From: JASFBA01 sp036172265
Lineage (GTDB): Bacteria; Chloroflexota; Chloroflexia; DTKN01
NCBI GenBank assembly: GCA_036172265.1
Contig: JASFBA010000103.1
Span: forward strand, 33,141 to 97,140
Direction of reading: 5' to 3'
Length of the DNA: 64,000 nucleotides
The position numbers and the translations under genes are program-made. Numbering within the stretch: the first letter of the stretch is position 1; every line of letters begins with the position of its first letter. Below are positions 8,189-16,542 of this stretch, in pieces. The notes under the pieces were generated by a model. That model searched no databases, had not been told where the DNA came from, and was given only the letters and a program-made list of their open reading frames with translations.

Positions 8189-9187
8189 CTAGGGAACGCC
8201 CGCCGCCACGTCCAGCACCACCGCCCCCTCGATTTTCCCCTGGCGGAGCCGCTCCAGAGCCTCGTTCGCCTGTTCCAGCGGAAAGACGTTGACCCGGGTG
8301 CGGACTGGGACCTGAGGGGCCAAGGCCAGAAATTCCCATCCGTCCTGGCGGGTCAGGTTCGCCACCGAACGGATGGTCCGTTCCTCCCAGAGCAGGCGGT
8401 AGGGAAAAGAGGGAATGTCGCTCATATGGATGCCGCCGCAGACGACCGTCCCCCCCTTGACCGTGGCCTGCAACGCGGCCACCACGAGGGGGCCGACCGG
8501 GGCGAAGATGATGGCCGCATCGAGCGGATGTGGAGGAGGTTCGGTGGAATCGCCGGCCCAGACAGCGCCCAGGGCCCGGGCAAAGTCCTGCGCCGCCGTG
8601 TCTCCCGGCCGGGTAAAGGCATAGACCTTTCGGCCCTGGTGTACCGCCACCTGGGCGATGATGTGGGCCGCCGCCCCGAAGCCGTAGAGGCCCAGGTGCT
8701 CGGCATGCTCCCCGGCCAGGCGGTAGGAGCGGTAGCCGATCAGGCCGGCACAGAGGAGCGGGGCCGCCTCCACGTCGCTGTAACCCTCCGGAAGGGGGAA
8801 GCAGTAGCGCCGGTCGGCTACAGCGTACTCGGCAAAGCCGCCGTCCAGGGTATAGCCGGTGAAAAGCGCCCGGTCGCAGAGGTTCTCCTGTCCGCGCTGG
8901 CAGTAGCGGCAAGTGCCGTCGGTGTAGCCCAACCAAGGCACCCCGATCCGTTGCCCCGGGCGGAACGAGGCCTCCTCCCCGGCCTGGACGACACGGCCGA
9001 CGATCTGATGCCCCAGGATGAGGGGAAGTTTGGGTTCGGCCAGTTCGCCGTCCACAATGTGCAGGTCCGTATGGCAGACGCCGCAGGCCAGAACGCGGAT
9101 GAGCACCTGTTCCGGCCCCGGCCGGGGCAGCGGCACCTCCATCAGGCGTAAGGGCCGGTGTGGCGCCTCCAGCACCATGGCCCGCAT
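8189..9187 (-). CDS. zinc-dependent alcohol dehydrogenase
   Basis: Medium-chain NAD(P)-dependent dehydrogenase, 332 residues from MRAMVLEAP. The catalytic zinc site is seen in CGVCHTDLH and GHQIVGRV, and the structural zinc cysteines in CRYCQRGQENLC. The nucleotide-binding fold contains YGFGAAAH, with a less canonical Gly pattern than usual GxGxxG. It most likely interconverts primary alcohols and aldehydes. An alternative ATG at 9223 would add 12 residues; 9187 is chosen because family members normally begin MKAMVLE-like and a purine-rich AGGAGAAGAGG precedes it. It lies between plsC and pyk in the minus-strand operon. Confidence 0.92.
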   Translation of the reverse strand: MRAMVLEAPHRPLRLMEVPLPRPGPEQVLIRVLACGVCHTDLHIVDGELAEPKLPLILGHQIVGRVVQAGEEASFRPGQRIGVPWLGYTDGTCRYCQRGQENLCDRALFTGYTLDGGFAEYAVADRRYCFPLPEGYSDVEAAPLLCAGLIGYRSYRLAGEHAEHLGLYGFGAAAHIIAQVAVHQGRKVYAFTRPGDTAAQDFARALGAVWAGDSTEPPPHPLDAAIIFAPVGPLVVAALQATVKGGTVVCGGIHMSDIPSFPYRLLWEERTIRSVANLTRQDGWEFLALAPQVPVRTRVNVFPLEQANEALERLRQGKIEGAVVLDVAAGVP

Positions 9188-9246
9188 CGTTTTCGGAAGT
9201 TCCACCTCTTCTCCTGCGAGCATGAAAGACGCTTCGCCGAATGTCC

Positions 9247-9906
9247 TCAATCCTGAAGATGGACCGGAGCCGGCTCCAGGGCATAGACCCCCCGGTATTC
9301 CGGAGGAAGAAGGGCGGCGATGCGCCGCATGATCACCTCGGTCAGATGCTCCAGGGCGGAGCGGGCGATGCGTCCCGTCACGCGCTCGACCTGGAACGGT
9401 TCGCCGATGCGGAAGGAAACGGGGCCCCGACGGGGGAGGATCCGGCCCTCCGGGAGGATCAGGTGGGTTCCGGTGATGGCCGCCGGGATGATCGGCACGC
9501 CGGTGCGTAGGGCCAGGAGTGCAGCACCGGCATGCCCCGGCCCCATCCCGGGCCGGCGGCTGCGGGTGCCTTCGGGGTACATACAGAAAAGCCAGCCCCG
9601 GCGAAGAAAACCCTCTGCCCGTTGCAGGGCCCGCCGGGAGGCGATTCGCCCCCGGGCTACCGGGACCACCTGGAGGACACGTAGGATCGGCCCCAGAAAG
9701 GGGGTGGCAAAGACCTCCTCCTTGGCCATAAAGGTGACGCGCCGTTTCAGGACGGCGAGGGGCACGACGGGGTCCATCAGGTTGACGTGGTTGCACACCA
9801 TCAGAGCCGGCCCGGTAGAAGGGACGTTCTCCGTCCCTTCTACCTCCAGTTCGGTAAAGATCCAGAGAAGCAAACGGATGACGGCCCGGACGACAGTATG
9901 GAACAT
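9247..9906 (-). CDS. plsC: 1-acyl-sn-glycerol-3-phosphate acyltransferase
   Basis: Membrane-associated acyltransferase converting lysophosphatidate to phosphatidate in phospholipid synthesis. The 219 residues begin MFHTVVRAV with a hydrophobic N-terminus. The catalytic HX4D motif appears as NHVNLMD and the glycerophosphate-binding block as MYPEGTRSRR, followed by GVPIIPAAITG. The ATG at 9906 is preceded by GAGGAGGT at good spacing, so the upstream in-frame ATG at 9927 is rejected. It lies 14 bases after cmk, a common cmk-plsC pairing in bacteria. Confidence 0.93.
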   Translation of the reverse strand: MFHTVVRAVIRLLLWIFTELEVEGTENVPSTGPALMVCNHVNLMDPVVPLAVLKRRVTFMAKEEVFATPFLGPILRVLQVVPVARGRIASRRALQRAEGFLRRGWLFCMYPEGTRSRRPGMGPGHAGAALLALRTGVPIIPAAITGTHLILPEGRILPRRGPVSFRIGEPFQVERVTGRIARSALEHLTEVIMRRIAALLPPEYRGVYALEPAPVHLQD

Positions 9907-9920
9907 GGTGACCTCCTCAT

Positions 9921-10598
9921 TCAACAATCGAAGAGGGCCAGGATCAGGGCCTTTTCCTCCTCCACGGTCATATGGTCGTTCCGCAGGTAGAGGGCATCCC
10001 TGGCCGGCCGCAGCGGGGCCACCAAGCGGCCGGAATCGATCTCGTCCCGCCGGCGGATAACCTCCAGCACGGTGGCATAATCCACCGCGTTGCCCCGGGC
10101 CCGAAGTTCGGCCAGCCGTCGCCGGGCCCGCACCTCGGGGGAGGCGTCTAGATAGATCTTGAACTCGGCCTCGGGCAGGACGACGGTGCCGATGTCCCGT
10201 CCCACCATCACCACCTCACCGCGCTGTCCGATGGTCCGCTGTTTCCGGGTGAGGGCGGCGCGTACCCCGGGATAGGCAGAGACGGGCGAGACCTGATGAT
10301 CCACCTCCGGCCGGCGGATGTCCCAGGTCACGTCGCGCCCATCCACATAGACATCGTACTGCCGGCCGTCCTGGACGCTGGGGCGGGTCACGTCAATGGC
10401 GATCGTCTCCGCCAGGGCGGTGATGGCCGCCTCGTCGGCGATAGGGATACCTCGGCGCAATGCCTCCCAGGTGACGGCACGGTACATCACGCCGGTGTCA
10501 AAATATAGATAACCCAGGGCCTGCGCCAGGACTTCTCCCAAAGTGCTTTTTCCGGCACTGGCCGGCCCATCAATGGCAATCGTTCGGGGCCTGAACAT
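9921..10598 (-). CDS. cmk: cytidylate kinase
   Basis: Phosphorylates CMP/dCMP using ATP in pyrimidine nucleotide salvage. The 225 residues show the P-loop GPASAGKSTLGE, the following YLYFDTGVMYRAVT typical of Cmk, VGRDIGTVVLPEA and the lid-region RRRDEIDSGR with downstream APL. Length is normal. It is the first gene of the minus-strand operon running to 5046 and has a promoter at 10625-10653. Confidence 0.96.
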   Translation of the reverse strand: MFRPRTIAIDGPASAGKSTLGEVLAQALGYLYFDTGVMYRAVTWEALRRGIPIADEAAITALAETIAIDVTRPSVQDGRQYDVYVDGRDVTWDIRRPEVDHQVSPVSAYPGVRAALTRKQRTIGQRGEVVMVGRDIGTVVLPEAEFKIYLDASPEVRARRRLAELRARGNAVDYATVLEVIRRRDEIDSGRLVAPLRPARDALYLRNDHMTVEEEKALILALFDC

Positions 10599-10624
10599 CG
10601 CCGCTCCTCTCGGCTTTTGCCCCT

Positions 10625-10653
10625 ATTCTACACCAGAACGGAGGCCGGCGCAA
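10625..10653 (-). promoter_or_regulatory. sigma-70-type promoter of cmk operon
   Basis: Minus-strand TTGCGC (10653-10648) and TAGAAT (10630-10625) are separated by 17 bases. The promoter is divergent to, and about 20 bases from, the feo promoter, so a repressor at the feo palindrome could also affect it. Confidence 0.7.
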
Positions 10654-10672
10654 CCCCGCGTTTTAGAGCCAC

Positions 10673-10701
10673 TTGACAAACTCTGGATGTTAGTATATAC
10701 T
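10673..10701 (+). promoter_or_regulatory. strong sigma-70-type promoter of feoAB-FTR1
   Basis: A consensus TTGACA (10673-10678) lies 17 bases before TATACT (10696-10701). Transcription would begin near 10708, just before the feoA ribosome-binding site GGAGGT at 10725-10730. The -10 hexamer is entirely inside the palindrome at 10688-10705. Confidence 0.85.
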
Positions 10702-10705
10702 AACA
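10688..10705. promoter_or_regulatory. 18-bp perfect palindrome, likely metal-repressor operator
   Basis: TGTTAGTATATACTAACA reads identically on both strands and covers the feo -10 element. Position and TTAG...CTAA half-sites resemble operators of DtxR/MntR-family metal-dependent repressors (family knowledge), which would block transcription when Fe2+ is plentiful. No such regulator is encoded in this window, so its identity is inference. Confidence 0.65.
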
Positions 10706-10736
10706 ATGAAAATTAGACCATATTGGAGGTCGAACG

Positions 10737-10994
10737 ATGGATCGCCTGGTGGCCCTGAGCACCCTTTCTCCCCAAGAAAAGGGGGTGGTACGCTCCCTGC
10801 AAGGCGGGCGCGGCTTTGTCGGGCGGATGGTCGCCCTGGGGTTTACCCCCGGGGCTACGGTGACGATGGTCCAGAACTTTGGCCGGGGACCGATGATCGT
10901 CCTGGTGCGCGGCACCCGCATCGCCCTGGGACGGGGAGAAGGGCAAAAGGTGCTGGTGCAGCGGGAGGAGAACGGCCATGCGGAGAGCCGTTAG
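10737..10994 (+). CDS. feoA: ferrous iron transport accessory protein FeoA
   Basis: Small SH3-like cytoplasmic protein of 85 residues that supports FeoB. Typical features are a short N-terminal helix, LGFTPGATVTMVQNFGRGP and the terminal strand VLVRGTRIALGRG. The ATG at 10737 has GGAGGT six bases upstream. The last 17 bases overlap feoB, so the two are coupled. Confidence 0.93.
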   Translation: MDRLVALSTLSPQEKGVVRSLQGGRGFVGRMVALGFTPGATVTMVQNFGRGPMIVLVRGTRIALGRGEGQKVLVQREENGHAESR

Positions 10995-13041
10995 GTCCAC
11001 TTCTGCCGGAATCATCTGCTCCTGCGAGCCCTCTCCAGGACGGCAGGAATGTCCGCTGGAAGCCGGAACGGTGACCATAGCCCTGGCTGGTCAGCCCAAT
11101 GTGGGCAAGTCCACCGTCTTCAACCTGCTCACCGGCCTTTCCCAGCATGTCGGCAACTGGCCGGGCAAGACGGTCGAGCAGAAAACCGGCCTGCTCCACT
11201 ACGACGGCCTGGCCATCCGGCTGGTGGACCTCCCCGGCACTTACAGCCTCACCGCCAACTCTCTGGAGGAGCAGATCGCCCGAGACTTTATCCTCCAGGA
11301 GCGGCCCGAGGCCGTGGTCATCATCGTGGATGCGGCCATGCTGGAACGCAACCTGTACCTGCTGGCCGAACTCCTGGCCCTGCCGGTCCCCCTGGTCCTG
11401 GGGTTGAACATGCTGGATGTGGCCGAACAGGAAGGGCTGCGCGTGGACGTGCCGCTTCTGGAGGCGGCATTGGGTATCCCGGTGGTGCCCATGGTGGCCA
11501 GTCGCAACCAGGGAGTACGGGAACTGGTGCAGCGGGTGGTGGCCCTCCTGCGGGGGGAGGTGCCCTACCATCCCTGCCGGCCGGAGGTGCGGGAAGACCA
11601 CCGAGCCGTGCTGACGGAACTGCAGAGCCTTGTCGAAGGCTATGTCCCTGAGCCGTACCCGGCCGACTGGACGGCCCTCAAACTGCTGGAGGGAGATCGG
11701 GAGATCACCGCCCTGGCCCAGGAGCACCTGCCGGAGGAGGTCTGGAAAAAGGTGGAGGAAATCCTGCACCGCCACGAGGATGCGGTCCTGGCCGTGGCCG
11801 GCGGGCGTTACGACTGGATCGAACGAGTGGTCCGCGCCGCCGTCTTCCGGCCGCGGGCTGGCCGGGTGACCCTGACCGAGCGGCTGGACCGGCTGGCCAC
11901 CCATCCCTGGGGGGGACTCCTCGTCCTGGCCGGGGTGCTGGGGCTGGTCTTCTGGCTGACCTATACCGTCGGCGCGCCGGTGCAGGATTGGCTCGAGGGC
12001 GTCATCGTCCGGGAGTTGGCCGACTGGGCCGGCCGGCTCCTTTCCGGCGCGCCGGGCTGGCTTTCCGGCCTGGTGGTGGACGGCCTCATCGGCGGCGTGG
12101 GGACGATGCTTACCTTTGTCCCCATCCTGGTTATCTTCTTCGCCAGCATGTCTTTCCTGGAGGATGTAGGCTATATGGCCCGGGCCGCCTATGTGATGGA
12201 CCGTTTCATGCACCCCCTGGGGCTGCATGGCAAAAGTTGTCTGCCCCTTTTCCTGGGGTTTGGCTGTAACGTGCCGGCGGTGATGGGCACGCGCATCATC
12301 GAGGAACGGCGGGCCCGCCTGCTCACGATCCTTTTGGCCCCGCTGGTGCCCTGTACGGCGCGCCTGGCCGTCCTATCTGTGCTGGCGCCGGCCTTCTTCG
12401 GCCCCTATGCCCTATGGGTCTCCTGGGGGCTGGTGCTCTTTTCCCTCCTGGTGCTGGCCCTGCTGGGAGTGGTGCTCCACCGCGCCCTCTTTCAGGGGGA
12501 ACGTTCTCCCTTTATTCTGGAACTGCCGCTCTACCACCTGCCCAACGCTCGGACGATCGGACTGGCCGTCTGGCAGCGGCTATGGGCCTTTCTGCGCAAG
12601 GCCGGAACGGTCATCCTGGCCGTTTCGGTGGCGGTGTGGGTGCTGGCCCATCTCCCCGGCGGCCGGATCGAGGAGAGCGTCCTGGGATGGATCGGGCGTG
12701 GACTGGCCCCTCTGGGAGCCCTTATGGGCCTGGATTGGCACATGATCGTGGCCCTCTTGACGAGTTTTGTGGCCAAGGAAAACGCCGTGGCGACGCTGGG
12801 GGTGCTTTACGGAAGCGGTGAACAGGAATTGGCCGAGGTTCTAGCCGTTACCGTGAGTCCGGCCGGCGGGCTGGCCTTTTTGGTGGCGACGATGCTCTTT
12901 ATCCCCTGCGCGGCCACCTTCGCTGCCATGCGTCAGGAAAGCGGATGGAAGTGGGCCCTGCTGGGGATGGGCCTGCTCCTGGTTCTTTCCCTGACAGCGG
13001 GGGTGGCCGTCTACCAAGTGGCCCACTGGGTGGGGTTGTAG
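10978..13041 (+). CDS. feoB: ferrous iron transporter FeoB
   Basis: Inner-membrane Fe2+ transporter with an N-terminal G-protein domain, 687 residues. G motifs are visible: GQPNVGKST (G1), VDLPGTYSL (G3) and NMLD (G4). From ~residue 300 on there are multiple membrane segments with the two gate repeats, recognised by GFGCNVPAVMGTR and PCTARLAVL, then FVAKENAVATLGVLYG. The N-terminus carries CSCEPSPGRQEC before the G domain, a short cysteine-containing extension of the kind seen in other FeoB proteins. The start overlaps feoA. No separate FeoC follows; the next gene is an FTR1-type permease. Confidence 0.96.
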   Translation: MRRAVRSTSAGIICSCEPSPGRQECPLEAGTVTIALAGQPNVGKSTVFNLLTGLSQHVGNWPGKTVEQKTGLLHYDGLAIRLVDLPGTYSLTANSLEEQIARDFILQERPEAVVIIVDAAMLERNLYLLAELLALPVPLVLGLNMLDVAEQEGLRVDVPLLEAALGIPVVPMVASRNQGVRELVQRVVALLRGEVPYHPCRPEVREDHRAVLTELQSLVEGYVPEPYPADWTALKLLEGDREITALAQEHLPEEVWKKVEEILHRHEDAVLAVAGGRYDWIERVVRAAVFRPRAGRVTLTERLDRLATHPWGGLLVLAGVLGLVFWLTYTVGAPVQDWLEGVIVRELADWAGRLLSGAPGWLSGLVVDGLIGGVGTMLTFVPILVIFFASMSFLEDVGYMARAAYVMDRFMHPLGLHGKSCLPLFLGFGCNVPAVMGTRIIEERRARLLTILLAPLVPCTARLAVLSVLAPAFFGPYALWVSWGLVLFSLLVLALLGVVLHRALFQGERSPFILELPLYHLPNARTIGLAVWQRLWAFLRKAGTVILAVSVAVWVLAHLPGGRIEESVLGWIGRGLAPLGALMGLDWHMIVALLTSFVAKENAVATLGVLYGSGEQELAEVLAVTVSPAGGLAFLVATMLFIPCAATFAAMRQESGWKWALLGMGLLLVLSLTAGVAVYQVAHWVGL

Positions 13042-13043
13042 CG

Positions 13044-13844
13044 ATGGGCGTAGCCTTTCTGATCGCTTTCCGTGAAGGTCTGGAGGCGGCCCTGATCGTG
13101 GGCATCGTCCTGGCGGTGCTCCGGCGGCTGGAGCGGCCCGGTTACCGGGGGACCGTCTGGGCCGGCGTGGCGGCTGCAACGGTCCTCAGCGTCCTAGGTG
13201 CGTTGAGTTTGAACGCTCTAGGCGTCGTCCTGGAGGACCGGGCTGAGGAAATTTTTGAAGGAGCCACCATGCTCCTGGCCGCCGGCGTCCTCACCTGGAT
13301 GATCTTCTGGATGCAACGGCAGAGGCGGGAAATCCGCGCCGGCCTGGAGGCCGATGTCCGCCGCGCCGTAAGCGGCGGTGCCCGAAGGCTTCTCTGGGCC
13401 CTGTCTTTCGCGGCCGTACTGCGCGAGGGGCTGGAGATGGCCCTCTTCCTGACGGCCGCCTCTTTCCGGGCCGAAATCGGGCAGGTCTGGGTTGGTGCCC
13501 TGTTCGGCCTTATAGCGGCCGCCGGGTTAGGTTGGCTCTTTTTCGCCCTCGGCAAAGGGCTGAATTTGCGGCCGTTCTTCGGAATAACCGGCCTCTTGCT
13601 CCTGCTTTTTGCGGCCGGCCTGGTCGGCCGGGGTATCCACGAACTTCAGGAGGGCGGGGTACTTCCCACCATTGTCGGACACCTCTGGGATATCAACCCC
13701 ATCCTGGATGAAAAGGGGCCACTGGGATCGTTCCTGCAATCCCTCTTAGGATACAACGGCAACCCTTCGTTGCTTGAGGTGGTGACTTACGTCCTGTACC
13801 TGGGGGGAGTGGTCGTTCTGATTTGCCGTAGGGGCGGGTTTTGA
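13044..13844 (+). CDS. FTR1-family iron permease
   Basis: Seven-helix-type membrane permease related to yeast Ftr1 and bacterial EfeU, 266 residues. Two REGLE iron-binding motifs are present: FREGLEAAL near residue 10 and LREGLEMAL near residue 120. The ATG at 13044 is two bases after feoB, placing it in the feo operon. No EfeO/EfeB partner is adjacent. The final codons and stop lie inside a copy of a GC-rich palindrome (13829-13853), so the last residues (RRGGF) may derive from that repeat. Fe3+ versus Fe2+ use is not shown by sequence. Confidence 0.9.
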   Translation: MGVAFLIAFREGLEAALIVGIVLAVLRRLERPGYRGTVWAGVAAATVLSVLGALSLNALGVVLEDRAEEIFEGATMLLAAGVLTWMIFWMQRQRREIRAGLEADVRRAVSGGARRLLWALSFAAVLREGLEMALFLTAASFRAEIGQVWVGALFGLIAAAGLGWLFFALGKGLNLRPFFGITGLLLLLFAAGLVGRGIHELQEGGVLPTIVGHLWDINPILDEKGPLGSFLQSLLGYNGNPSLLEVVTYVLYLGGVVVLICRRGGF

Positions 13845-13853
13845 ACCCTCGGG
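13829..13853. repeat. GC-rich dispersed palindrome, copy a
   Basis: An AGGGGCGGGTTTTGAACC-type palindrome with partial right arm. It spans the stop codon of the FTR1 gene. Related copies are at 43282, 44122, 47199, 47308, 47402 and 55511. Confidence 0.6.
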
Positions 13854-13974
13854 TCAAGCCGACAACCTGGGGCATTATCCGCGCCCTATGGAGGCAAATT
13901 AGCCCAATCCTCGCCCGCTGCTATCCCGATATTTTCTCCGACCCACCCCATTGAAACAGACCTTACCGGCCCGC

Positions 13975-14003
13975 TGGACAACCCCCTTCGGATCATGTAG
14001 AAT
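13975..14003 (+). promoter_or_regulatory. sigma-70-type promoter of the histidine kinase operon
   Basis: TGGACA (13975-13980), 17-base spacer, TAGAAT (13998-14003). It lies 25 bases before the GTG start of the kinase gene. Confidence 0.7.
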
Positions 14004-14027
14004 AGAACCGATGCCGGAGGTGTTGCT

Positions 14028-15617
14028 GTGCTTGCCCCGATCGGCGACTATCGTCTGCGCCAGCGCGAATACCTGTTGCGCATCGCCCGGGCCATGACCT
14101 CCCGCCTGGACCTGGGCGACCTCCTACGCCTGGTCATCGAGGAGTCGGTGGAGATTCTGGATGCCGAGGCCGGCCTGATCGCCCTGCGCGACGAAGGCCG
14201 CCCTGACCTCCAGGTCTATGCTCACTACGGCCTGGAGAAGGACCTCCTGGAACTCTTTGCCCCCCTCCTGGCTGGCGATTTCCTGGAGCGCTTGGTAGAG
14301 GAAGGCAGTTGGGTCAGCCCGGACCTGGCCCTGGCCCTGCGGGTGGCCTCCTCGCTCCTGGGAGTGCGCCTGCGCCAGGTGGTCGCCCTGCCGCTGCTCG
14401 TCGGGGGCGAACCGATGGGGGTCATCTACGTCTTCCGCTCCAGTTCCGGCCCCCCCTTCTCCTACAACGACCGGCAGGTGCTTTCCGCTTTTGCCGACCA
14501 GGCGGCCATCGCCGTGCACAACGCCCGCCTGTATCAGCGGCTTCTGGCCGAAAAGCACCACCTGGACGCGGTCATCGAAAACAGCGCCGATGGAGTGATG
14601 ATCCTGGACGGCCGCTGGCGCATCGTGACGGCCAACCGCGCCCTGGAGCAGATGCTGGGCCGGCCTCGTTCCGAACTCCTGGGCCGCACCTGCGCCGAGA
14701 TCCTGCGCCTGACTACCCCGCAGGGAACTCCCTTCTGTGTGGACTGCTGCCCCTTGGAGCATCAGCCGGGCAACCTCCGCCCCTACGTGGAGGGGGTCTA
14801 CCTCACTCCGGACGGCCGGCGCATCCACCTGGGCATCACCTACTCCATCCTGCGGGGAAAGGACGGCCGGCTGCTGGAAGCCATCGCTAACGTGCGCGAC
14901 ATCACCCGCCAGAAGGAGGCCGAAGAGGCCAAGTCCACCTTCATCTCCATTATCTCCCACGAACTCAAGACCCCGGTGGCTATCATCAAGGGCTATGCCG
15001 GTACACTGCGCCGGGAGGATGCCCATTGGGATGCCCAGACGCTCTCCCAGGGGCTTCGGGTCATCGAGGAAGAGAGCGACCGTCTGGACCGACTTATCAG
15101 CAACCTCCTGGAGGCCTCGCGCATCCAGGCCGGCGGGCTGCGCCTCAGTCCATCCCCGCTGGATATCGCCGCCCTGGCCCGGAAACTGGTGGAGGAATTC
15201 CGGCCTCAGACGGACAAGCACGCCTTCGTCGTCGAGTTCCCGGAGAACTTTCCGCCGGTCTGGGCCGACTTTGAGCGCATCCGCATGGTGCTTTCCAACC
15301 TCCTTTCCAACGCCATCAAGTACTCGCCCCGCGGGGGCACGATCCGGGTGGGCGGCTGGGCCGAGAATGAGCGGGCGGTCATCTATGTGGCCGACGAGGG
15401 CGTGGGCATCCCGGAGACGGAGCAGGAACATATCTTCGAGCGCTTCTATCGGGTGGACAACCGCCTTTCACGGACGACGGCCGGGGCCGGCCTGGGCCTC
15501 TACCTCTGTAAGGCGATCGTAGAAGCCCACGGTGGGGAAATCTGGGTGCGCAGCCGCCCTGGCCAGGGAGCGACCTTCTTCTTTTCCCTGCCCTATCCTC
15601 GAGAAAGAGATGGATAA
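14028..15617 (+). CDS. GAF-PAS sensor histidine kinase
   Basis: Soluble-looking sensor kinase of 529 residues. Residues ~20-170 form a GAF domain, ~175-295 a PAS domain (AVIENSADGVMILDG) with a Cys-containing segment CVDCCP near 240, ~300-365 the dimerisation domain with phospho-His in ISHELKTPVA, and ~400-525 the ATPase domain (NLLSNAIKYSP, DEGVGIP, GAGLGLYLCKAI). No membrane segment is visible, so it probably senses a cytoplasmic ligand or redox state. The GTG start at 14028 has GGAGGTG upstream. It overlaps the following response regulator by eight bases, forming a two-component pair next to the iron-uptake operon; an iron link is only suggested by position. Confidence 0.93.
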   Translation: MLAPIGDYRLRQREYLLRIARAMTSRLDLGDLLRLVIEESVEILDAEAGLIALRDEGRPDLQVYAHYGLEKDLLELFAPLLAGDFLERLVEEGSWVSPDLALALRVASSLLGVRLRQVVALPLLVGGEPMGVIYVFRSSSGPPFSYNDRQVLSAFADQAAIAVHNARLYQRLLAEKHHLDAVIENSADGVMILDGRWRIVTANRALEQMLGRPRSELLGRTCAEILRLTTPQGTPFCVDCCPLEHQPGNLRPYVEGVYLTPDGRRIHLGITYSILRGKDGRLLEAIANVRDITRQKEAEEAKSTFISIISHELKTPVAIIKGYAGTLRREDAHWDAQTLSQGLRVIEEESDRLDRLISNLLEASRIQAGGLRLSPSPLDIAALARKLVEEFRPQTDKHAFVVEFPENFPPVWADFERIRMVLSNLLSNAIKYSPRGGTIRVGGWAENERAVIYVADEGVGIPETEQEHIFERFYRVDNRLSRTTAGAGLGLYLCKAIVEAHGGEIWVRSRPGQGATFFFSLPYPRERDG

Positions 15618-16338
15618 AATGGAAAAGTTTTCTCCTAAAGGAAAACTCGTCCTGGTCGTAGACGATGAGCCGCGGATGGTCGAGTTCATCCGGATGAACC
15701 TGGAACTGGAAGGTTACCGGGTGACCACCGCCGGAAACGGCCGGGAGGCGCTGAAGCGGCTGCGGGAGGACCTGCCCGACCTGGTCCTCCTGGATGTGAT
15801 GATGCCGGAGATGGACGGCTTTGAGACGCTGCGGGAGATTCGCCAGGTTTCGGCCGTGCCGGTCATTATGGTGACCGTGCGGGGGGATGAGCCGGACCTC
15901 ATCCGCGGGCTGGAACTGGGGGCCGATGATTACATCCCCAAGCCCTTTTCACCGCGAGAACTGCTGGCCCGGATCAAGGCCGTGCTGCGGCGGGCGGAGA
16001 TGCCGATGCCGGCCGGCGGAAAACGGATCGTCATAGACGAGAACCTGACCATTGACCTGGCCAAGCGGGAGGTGATCGTTCGGGGGAAGGTGGTCAAATT
16101 GCGCCCGACCGAGTTCCGCCTGCTCTACCATCTGGTGCAGAACGCCGGCTGGGTGATGACCCATGAGATGCTTCTTTCCAAGGTGTGGGGGCCGGAATAC
16201 CGCGATGAAACGCAATACGTGCGTCTCTACATTACCTACCTGCGGCAGAAACTCGAAGAAGACCCATCCCATCCCCGGTATATCCTGACCGAACGGGGCG
16301 TAGGGTATCGCTTCAAGGAGTTTCAACCCCAGGATTAG
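15610..16338 (+). CDS. OmpR/PhoB-type response regulator
   Basis: DNA-binding response regulator, 242 residues. The receiver (residues ~12-125) has DDE and phosphoacceptor Asp in LVLLDVMMPEMDG and PKPFSPRELL. The C-terminal winged helix (~145-235) has LRPTEFRLLYHL, the recognition-helix region YVRLYITYLRQKL and the wing RGVGYRF. Start ATG 15610 overlaps the kinase gene; ATG 15619 is an alternative. Cognate partner of the preceding kinase; target genes are unknown. Confidence 0.93.
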   Translation: MDKMEKFSPKGKLVLVVDDEPRMVEFIRMNLELEGYRVTTAGNGREALKRLREDLPDLVLLDVMMPEMDGFETLREIRQVSAVPVIMVTVRGDEPDLIRGLELGADDYIPKPFSPRELLARIKAVLRRAEMPMPAGGKRIVIDENLTIDLAKREVIVRGKVVKLRPTEFRLLYHLVQNAGWVMTHEMLLSKVWGPEYRDETQYVRLYITYLRQKLEEDPSHPRYILTERGVGYRFKEFQPQD

Positions 16339-16376
16339 AGGGCCGATGGTCTCGGTCATATCCGGAACCTTTCGAA

Positions 16377-16542
16377 GGATGGTTCAATGTTCCAGGGAAA
16401 TTGGTTTACACTTTTTGAGATTGGGAAAATTTCCATTTTATCACCGCCGAGACGCGGAGGACGCTGAGATTTCATTCCTCGGCGCTCCCTGCGCCTCCGC
16501 GGTGAAGTGGAGAGAAAAGTGTTAACCAATGGCGAACCATCC
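16377..16542. repeat. 166-bp imperfect palindromic element (MITE-like)
   Basis: Outer arms GGATGGTTC (16377-16385) and GAACCATCC (16534-16542) are perfect complements. Inside them ATTGGTTTACACTTTT pairs with AAAAGTGTTAACCAAT with one mismatch, and the core arms 16442-16468 and 16477-16504 (CACCGC...) are GC-rich imperfect complements. No coding capacity is seen. The right arm contains the probable start of the next gene. Confidence 0.65.

Noticed and set aside
6653..9151. 832-codon open frame on the plus strand
   Set aside because: It is antisense to pyruvate kinase and alcohol dehydrogenase, has no family signature, and arises from GC-rich codon use.
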